Both the position numbers and the translations under genes were made by a program. A stretch of 29,285 bases of DNA from Ruminococcaceae bacterium UBA5396 (GTDB lineage Bacteria > Bacillota > Clostridia > Oscillospirales > Acutalibacteraceae), in the NCBI GenBank assembly GCA_002410715.1, contig DHOG01000089.1, positions 15,782 through 45,066 on the forward strand. The letters run 5' to 3'. The notes beneath the pieces are model-generated. The model made no database searches, was not told the origin of the DNA, and saw only the letters and a list, made by a program, of their open reading frames with translations. Within the stretch, counting starts at the first letter, position 1; each line of letters opens with the position of its first letter. Below are positions 25,183 through 29,285 of the stretch, piece after piece.

Positions 25183-26611
25183 GTGTGGCAGCAAAAGCTG
25201 TTTTACAAAAAAAGTGTTTGCTACTGTAAAGCGTGAAAAAATGCTCAGCGGCGGTGAAAATGTTCTGGTTGCTTTGTCAGGCGGCGCAGATTCCATGGCG
25301 CTTCTCAATTTCTTTATTATTAACCGAGGTGTTTTGCGTATTAACAAAATCCTTGCCGCACATATTAACCATGGGCTGCGCGGCGAGGAGTCCGAACGGG
25401 ACGAGGCATTTGCGGCACAGCAGTGCCGGAATCTTGGAATAGAACTTTTTGTTCATAAGGCTAATGTTGCAAAAGAAGCGAAAGAGTCGAGGGAAGGAAT
25501 CGAGGAAGCCGGACGCAGGATTAGATATTCGTTTCTTTTTGCTAAAGCCATGGAGCATGATGCATACATTGCAACAGCGCATACATTGAGCGACAGCGTT
25601 GAGACTGTCTTGCTTAATGAAGTGCGTGGCTGTGGATTGAGAGGATTATCCGGCATTCCACCCATCAGAATGATTGACAAAGGAGATAGAAGCATTCGGA
25701 TTATCAGACCTCTTATAGACTGCACCAGATCGGACATTGAAGATTTTTGTTTTTCAAATTCAATTTTATATATGGCTGATTCAACAAACAATGATATTGA
25801 ATTTTCCAGAAATCGTATCCGTTCCCGCGTCATACCGGAGCTAAAATCTGTAAATCCGGATGTTGAATCAGCTTTTTTACGTTTAATGAGGCATGCACGT
25901 GAAGATGGGAATTTGCTGAACAGTCTTGCAGAGAATAAACTTGATAATGCTGCAAAAGCAGACCAGTACGGTGGTTACGATGCCAAAGAATTGGCGTTAC
26001 TGCCATCACCGCTTCGAAAGCGAGCCGTATCAATCGCTGTCAGCCGGGTTAATAAGAATATTTCGCGCAGGCTCACGGAACGACAATTTTTTTTACTGGA
26101 AGAGATTCTTGCCAATGGTGGCGCACTCACCTTGGGAACCGAGATCGAAGCGCGCGTTTCACAGGGGCGTTTTTCAGTTAATAAAAGAAATATTGCGAAA
26201 GAATTGAATAATATATCTGGTGATGACGCTATAATTCCTTTGGAGGTAGGTATTTCTTGTATATTTTATGGTAGAATATACAAGCCAAAGCTTATGACTT
26301 TGGATGAATTTGAAAAGCATAAAAAAATTCACAAAAACTTATTAAAAAACTCACTCAACTATGATAAGATAACAAGGAGTCTTTTTTTACGCAGTCGTCG
26401 CCCGGGTGACGCTTTCCATCCTTCGGGTCGCGGCGTAAAGAAAACGCTAAAAAAGCTGCTGGGTGAGGAAAAAATTCCTGCCGCCCTGCGGGACACGCTT
26501 CCGGTAGTTTGCGATGAACAAGGAATCGTTTTGGTCGGTGGTTTCGGCTGTGATGAACGAGTGAAAATTGATGAACATTGCCGCCGGGTGTTTGTGTTGG
26601 AGAAAGTATAA
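25175..26611 (+). CDS. tilS: tRNA(Ile)-lysidine synthase TilS
   Basis: A 478-residue enzyme that joins lysine to C34 of the AUA-reading tRNA-Ile anticodon, using ATP. The PP-loop SGGADS lies at 35-40 within VLVALSGGADSMALL. Next come the AAHINHGLRGEESERDEAF region, TAHTLSDSVETVLLN, and a C-terminal domain with RSRRPGDAFHPSGRGVKK, typical of the longer Gram-positive form. The start is GTG 25175, inside the end of dnaB, with GGAG 10 bases upstream; this suggests translational coupling. The neighbours hpt and ftsH form the classical Firmicutes order. Confidence 0.95.
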   Translation: MNECGSKSCFTKKVFATVKREKMLSGGENVLVALSGGADSMALLNFFIINRGVLRINKILAAHINHGLRGEESERDEAFAAQQCRNLGIELFVHKANVAKEAKESREGIEEAGRRIRYSFLFAKAMEHDAYIATAHTLSDSVETVLLNEVRGCGLRGLSGIPPIRMIDKGDRSIRIIRPLIDCTRSDIEDFCFSNSILYMADSTNNDIEFSRNRIRSRVIPELKSVNPDVESAFLRLMRHAREDGNLLNSLAENKLDNAAKADQYGGYDAKELALLPSPLRKRAVSIAVSRVNKNISRRLTERQFFLLEEILANGGALTLGTEIEARVSQGRFSVNKRNIAKELNNISGDDAIIPLEVGISCIFYGRIYKPKLMTLDEFEKHKKIHKNLLKNSLNYDKITRSLFLRSRRPGDAFHPSGRGVKKTLKKLLGEEKIPAALRDTLPVVCDEQGIVLVGGFGCDERVKIDEHCRRVFVLEKV

Positions 26612-26629
26612 AAAGGGAGTTGGGCGTGC

Positions 26630-27175
26630 ATGGGGCTGCATGAGGATGTCGGCGAAATATTATATTCAGAGAAGCAGATACATGAAATTGTACAGCGTAT
26701 TGGTGATCAAATAAGTAGGGACTACGCTGATAAGGACCTTATGATGATTAGTGTCCTAAAGGGATCACTTATTTTTATGGCAGATTTAATGAGGGCAATT
26801 TCGGTCCCCTGCTCGATCGATTTTCTGTCTGTTTCAAGTTACGGTTCCGGTACTACTACCACGGGTGAGGTACGAATTTTAAAGGATCTCGATACCTCAT
26901 TAGAGGGCAAGGATGTTCTTGTTGTAGAGGATATACTTGACTCAGGAATGACGCTTTCCTTTTTGTTAAACAGCCTACAGGCTCGACATCCACGCAGTAT
27001 TCGACTGTGTACATTTCTTGATAAACCGGAGCGTCGCCGGGTTGATATAAAAGCTGATTATATCGGCGTGCAGGTTCCGGACAAGTTTATTGTGGGCTAC
27101 GGTCTTGATTATGCTGAGAAATATCGCAATCTTCCCTATATCGGTGTTTTGAAGCCAGAGATTTACGCTGATTAG
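26630..27175 (+). CDS. hpt: Hypoxanthine phosphoribosyltransferase
   Basis: A 181-residue type I phosphoribosyltransferase that makes IMP (and usually GMP) from the free base and PRPP in purine salvage. The PRPP-binding loop VVEDILDSGMT includes Glu100-Asp101 and Asp104. LKGSLIFMADLMRAI and VPDKFIVGYGLDYAEKYRNLPYIG are family hallmarks, the latter contacting the purine. Length is typical. AAAGGGAG lies about 10 bases upstream of ATG 26630. It is between tilS (18 bases) and ftsH (40 bases). Confidence 0.96.
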   Translation: MGLHEDVGEILYSEKQIHEIVQRIGDQISRDYADKDLMMISVLKGSLIFMADLMRAISVPCSIDFLSVSSYGSGTTTTGEVRILKDLDTSLEGKDVLVVEDILDSGMTLSFLLNSLQARHPRSIRLCTFLDKPERRRVDIKADYIGVQVPDKFIVGYGLDYAEKYRNLPYIGVLKPEIYAD

Positions 27176-27215
27176 GCGCAGCTTCGCAAGTATACCTGTA
27201 TAGGATAAGGAGTGA

Positions 27216-29171
27216 ATGTTTTTGGAATCCAATAACAATGACTATGGAAAAATTATTAGAAATGTCGGATTACTGCTGGGAATTCCGCTGCTTGTTATCG
27301 TTGCGCTGTACCTGGTTATGAATTCCCGTGCAACGGTGGATAAGACACTGTATTCTGATATTGTAAGTTATTTTGAGGAAAACACGGTAGAGAAGTATAC
27401 GCTTGATCTCGGAAACGGTGCGCTTACTTTGACACTACGCGATCAATATCGCGAGGATTTTAATAAAGACGGCAAGGTAGACGAGAGCGACATTATTAAG
27501 TACACGGTTCCTGATGTAGGACTGTTTTTGGAAGATATAAGAGAACTCGTGAACGATGCCAACCGAGATGATAACCCCAATAATGATGTGGAGTCGGATT
27601 ATCATCCGGTGGGGGAGATGCCGTGGATTATTAATCTGCTTCCGTCTCTGCTGATTATCGTAATCTTTGTTGGAATGTGGGTTATGATGCGTCGTTCCCT
27701 TTCCTCGATAGACGGGGGAAAGGCGATGGGATTTGGCAAGGCTCGTGTTAAGCAGCCTGCAGATGAAAAGCGTAAAACTACTTTTGCGGATGTGGCGGGC
27801 GCAGACGAGGAAAAAGAAGAGTTGCGTGAAATCGTTGATTTTCTAAAACAGCCGAGAAAGTTTAAAGAGTTGGGCGCACGTGTTCCTAAAGGGGTTCTTC
27901 TTGTAGGCCCTCCGGGTACTGGTAAAACGTTGCTTGCCCGCGCTGTTGCAGGTGAGGCCGGAGTTCCGTTTTTCTCGATTTCGGGTTCGGATTTCGTTGA
28001 AATGTATGTTGGTGTTGGTGCCTCCCGTGTTCGTGATCTGTTTGATCAAGCAAAGAAAAATTCTCCCTGCATTATTTTTATTGATGAAATTGATGCTGTA
28101 GGTCGTCAGCGCGGTGCTGGCCTTGGCGGTGGACATGATGAACGCGAGCAGACCCTGAATCAGCTGCTTGTTGAAATGGATGGATTCGGGGCGAACGAAG
28201 GCGTTATTATGATTGCCGCAACCAACCGTCCCGATATTCTAGACCCCGCTTTGATGCGCCCCGGACGTTTTGACCGACAGATCGTTGTTAATTATCCCGA
28301 TATCAAAGGCCGTGAGGAGATTCTGAAGGTCCACGCAAGAGGCAAGCCTCTTGCTCCTGACGTAGATTTGTCGATTATCGCCAAAACCACTGCCGGATTT
28401 ACAGGCGCAGATCTTGAGAATTTACTCAATGAGGCTGCACTTCTTGCGGCACGTAGGGGACTCCATTCCATCACCATGCCGGAGATTGAGGAGGCTGCCA
28501 TCAAGGTTGTTATGGGTACGGAAAAGCGCAGTCATGTTATTACAGACCGCGATAAGAAGCTAACGGCATACCATGAAGCCGGTCACGCGATTGTTACCTA
28601 CTATTCACCTACGCAGGATCCGGTTCATCAGGTATCGGTCATTCCGCGCGGCATGGCCGGCGGTTATACCATGAGCCTTCCGCAAACAGACAGATCCTAT
28701 CGCTTGAAAAAGGAACTGCTGGAGGGAATTCAGGTAATGATGGGCGGACGGGTAGCCGAGGCCCTTGTGCTTGAGGATATTTCCACCGGTGCCTCAAATG
28801 ATATTGAACGGGCGACTGAAAACGCAAGAAACATGGTTATCAAATACGGTATGTCGGATAACTTAGGACCGATCCTTTACGGCTCATCCGATTCAAACGA
28901 AATATTTTTGGGACGTGATTTCGGTCACACAAGAAATTATTCCGAAGAGGTTGCCGCAAAAATTGATGTTGAAATTAAAAATATTATAAATGATTGCTAC
29001 GCCCAAACCGAGCATAAGCTATCAAGCCATATAGATAAGCTTCACGCTGTTGCACAATATCTCTTTACAAATGAAAAAATGGACGGAGAGCAGTTTAAGA
29101 CGATTATGGAAAGCGATACCTCGACGGCAAGTGAAATTGTTATTCCGGCAGGAAATATGTTGAACATTTAA
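27216..29171 (+). CDS. ftsH: ATP-dependent zinc metalloprotease FtsH
   Basis: A 651-residue membrane AAA+ protease that removes damaged and regulatory membrane proteins. Two membrane helices (about 11-33 and 137-158) flank an extracytoplasmic segment of about 100 residues. The AAA domain has Walker A GPPGTGKT at 231-238, Walker [14 protein letters not shown], and the arginine-finger region [10 protein letters not shown]. The zinc motif HEAGH lies at 453-457. The extracytoplasmic segment contains an EF-hand/dockerin-like [12 protein letters not shown] at 81-92 and another acidic stretch at 114-128, both unusual for FtsH. AAGGAG at 27207-27212 is only 3 bases from ATG 27216 but 9 from an in-frame TTG at 27222, so the true start may be two codons later. 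Confidence 0.96.
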   Translation: MFLESNNNDYGKIIRNVGLLLGIPLLVIVALYLVMNSRATVDKTLYSDIVSYFEENTVEKYTLDLGNGALTLTLRDQYREDFNKDGKVDESDIIKYTVPDVGLFLEDIRELVNDANRDDNPNNDVESDYHPVGEMPWIINLLPSLLIIVIFVGMWVMMRRSLSSIDGGKAMGFGKARVKQPADEKRKTTFADVAGADEEKEELREIVDFLKQPRKFKELGARVPKGVLLVGPPGTGKTLLARAVAGEAGVPFFSISGSDFVEMYVGVGASRVRDLFDQAKKNSPCIIFIDEIDAVGRQRGAGLGGGHDEREQTLNQLLVEMDGFGANEGVIMIAATNRPDILDPALMRPGRFDRQIVVNYPDIKGREEILKVHARGKPLAPDVDLSIIAKTTAGFTGADLENLLNEAALLAARRGLHSITMPEIEEAAIKVVMGTEKRSHVITDRDKKLTAYHEAGHAIVTYYSPTQDPVHQVSVIPRGMAGGYTMSLPQTDRSYRLKKELLEGIQVMMGGRVAEALVLEDISTGASNDIERATENARNMVIKYGMSDNLGPILYGSSDSNEIFLGRDFGHTRNYSEEVAAKIDVEIKNIINDCYAQTEHKLSSHIDKLHAVAQYLFTNEKMDGEQFKTIMESDTSTASEIVIPAGNMLNI

Positions 29172-29228
29172 TGTCGTTCAATTTTACCGCAACAACGATA
29201 TGGCGTTTGCTTTTGAATACAACTGTAT

Positions 29229-29285
29229 CTCAACAGCATAAAGGCTTTTCCTGTTTTGAATAGGAAAAGCCTTTATGCTGTTGAG
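29229..29285. repeat. Perfect 24-bp inverted repeat at the window end
   Basis: The 24 bases at 29229-29252 are the exact reverse complement of 29262-29285, around a 9-base loop (29253-29261). The inner part (AAGGCTTTTCC / GGAAAAGCCTT) looks like a terminator for ftsH, but the stem is longer and more perfect than usual. The window ends exactly where the right arm ends, so the arms may be longer, and a T-tract, if any, cannot be seen. Confidence 0.75.

Noticed and set aside
1..29285. Mobile element, prophage, CRISPR array or defence island
   Set aside because: No transposase, integrase, Cas, phage or direct-repeat array is present; nearly all genes are core functions with similar codon use.

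Overview
This window is chromosomal DNA of a Gram-positive anaerobe, most likely an endospore-forming member of the class Clostridia. The evidence is a spoIIR gene, a c-di-AMP phosphodiesterase (gdpP) next to rplI and dnaB, an RNase J, a tilS-hpt-ftsH block, and a V-type ATPase operon of the kind common in Clostridia. The closer placement (Oscillospirales-like) is inference. Almost every gene is a recognisable housekeeping or energy gene. I see no phage, insertion sequence, CRISPR array, tRNA or rRNA, and no gap longer than 300 bases without a gene.

Layout. 3-767: C-terminal part of a UPF0210 (DUF711/PFL-like) protein cut by the window edge. 1002-9784: a nine-gene V-type ATPase operon in the order G/H-like, C, I, K, F, E, A, B, D, with a strong sigma-A-like promoter and a structured leader upstream and a terminator-like hairpin downstream. 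9977-10786: a PHP-family (histidinol-phosphatase-like) phosphatase with its own extended -10 promoter. 10830-13351: an Lrp/AsnC regulator, a class I aminotransferase and ispE, tightly spaced. 13455-14096: spoIIR, whose promoter-like -10, ribosome-binding site and an intrinsic terminator are folded into one 50-bp element. 14191-16461 (minus strand): iscU, nifS and rnhA, facing spoIIR across a bidirectional terminator. 16687-19014: a fused sugar-nucleotidyltransferase/left-handed-helix/phosphohexomutase-like protein, divergent from rnhA. 19264-29171: rnj, gdpP, rplI, dnaB, tilS, hpt, ftsH, all on the plus strand. 29229-29285: a perfect 24-bp inverted repeat that ends exactly at the window end.

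How the genes fit together. The V-ATPase genes encode a complete rotary complex (catalytic A3B3, central stalk D/F, peripheral stalks E and a G/H-like subunit, C, membrane I and K). The nifS-iscU pair supplies Fe-S clusters. The long right-hand block joins RNA processing (RNase J), c-di-AMP turnover (GdpP), translation (L9, TilS), replication (DnaB), purine salvage (Hpt) and membrane proteolysis (FtsH), combining two gene neighbourhoods often seen separately in Firmicutes.

No wholly new multi-gene system is evident. The observations most worth a second look are (1) the spoIIR start region, where a -10-like TATAAT occupies the bulge of an intrinsic terminator and the Shine-Dalgarno sequence lies in its 3' arm; (2) an EF-hand/dockerin-like acidic loop in the extracytoplasmic part of FtsH; (3) a phosphohexomutase-like domain that has apparently lost all of its catalytic motifs; and (4) the palindrome at the window end.
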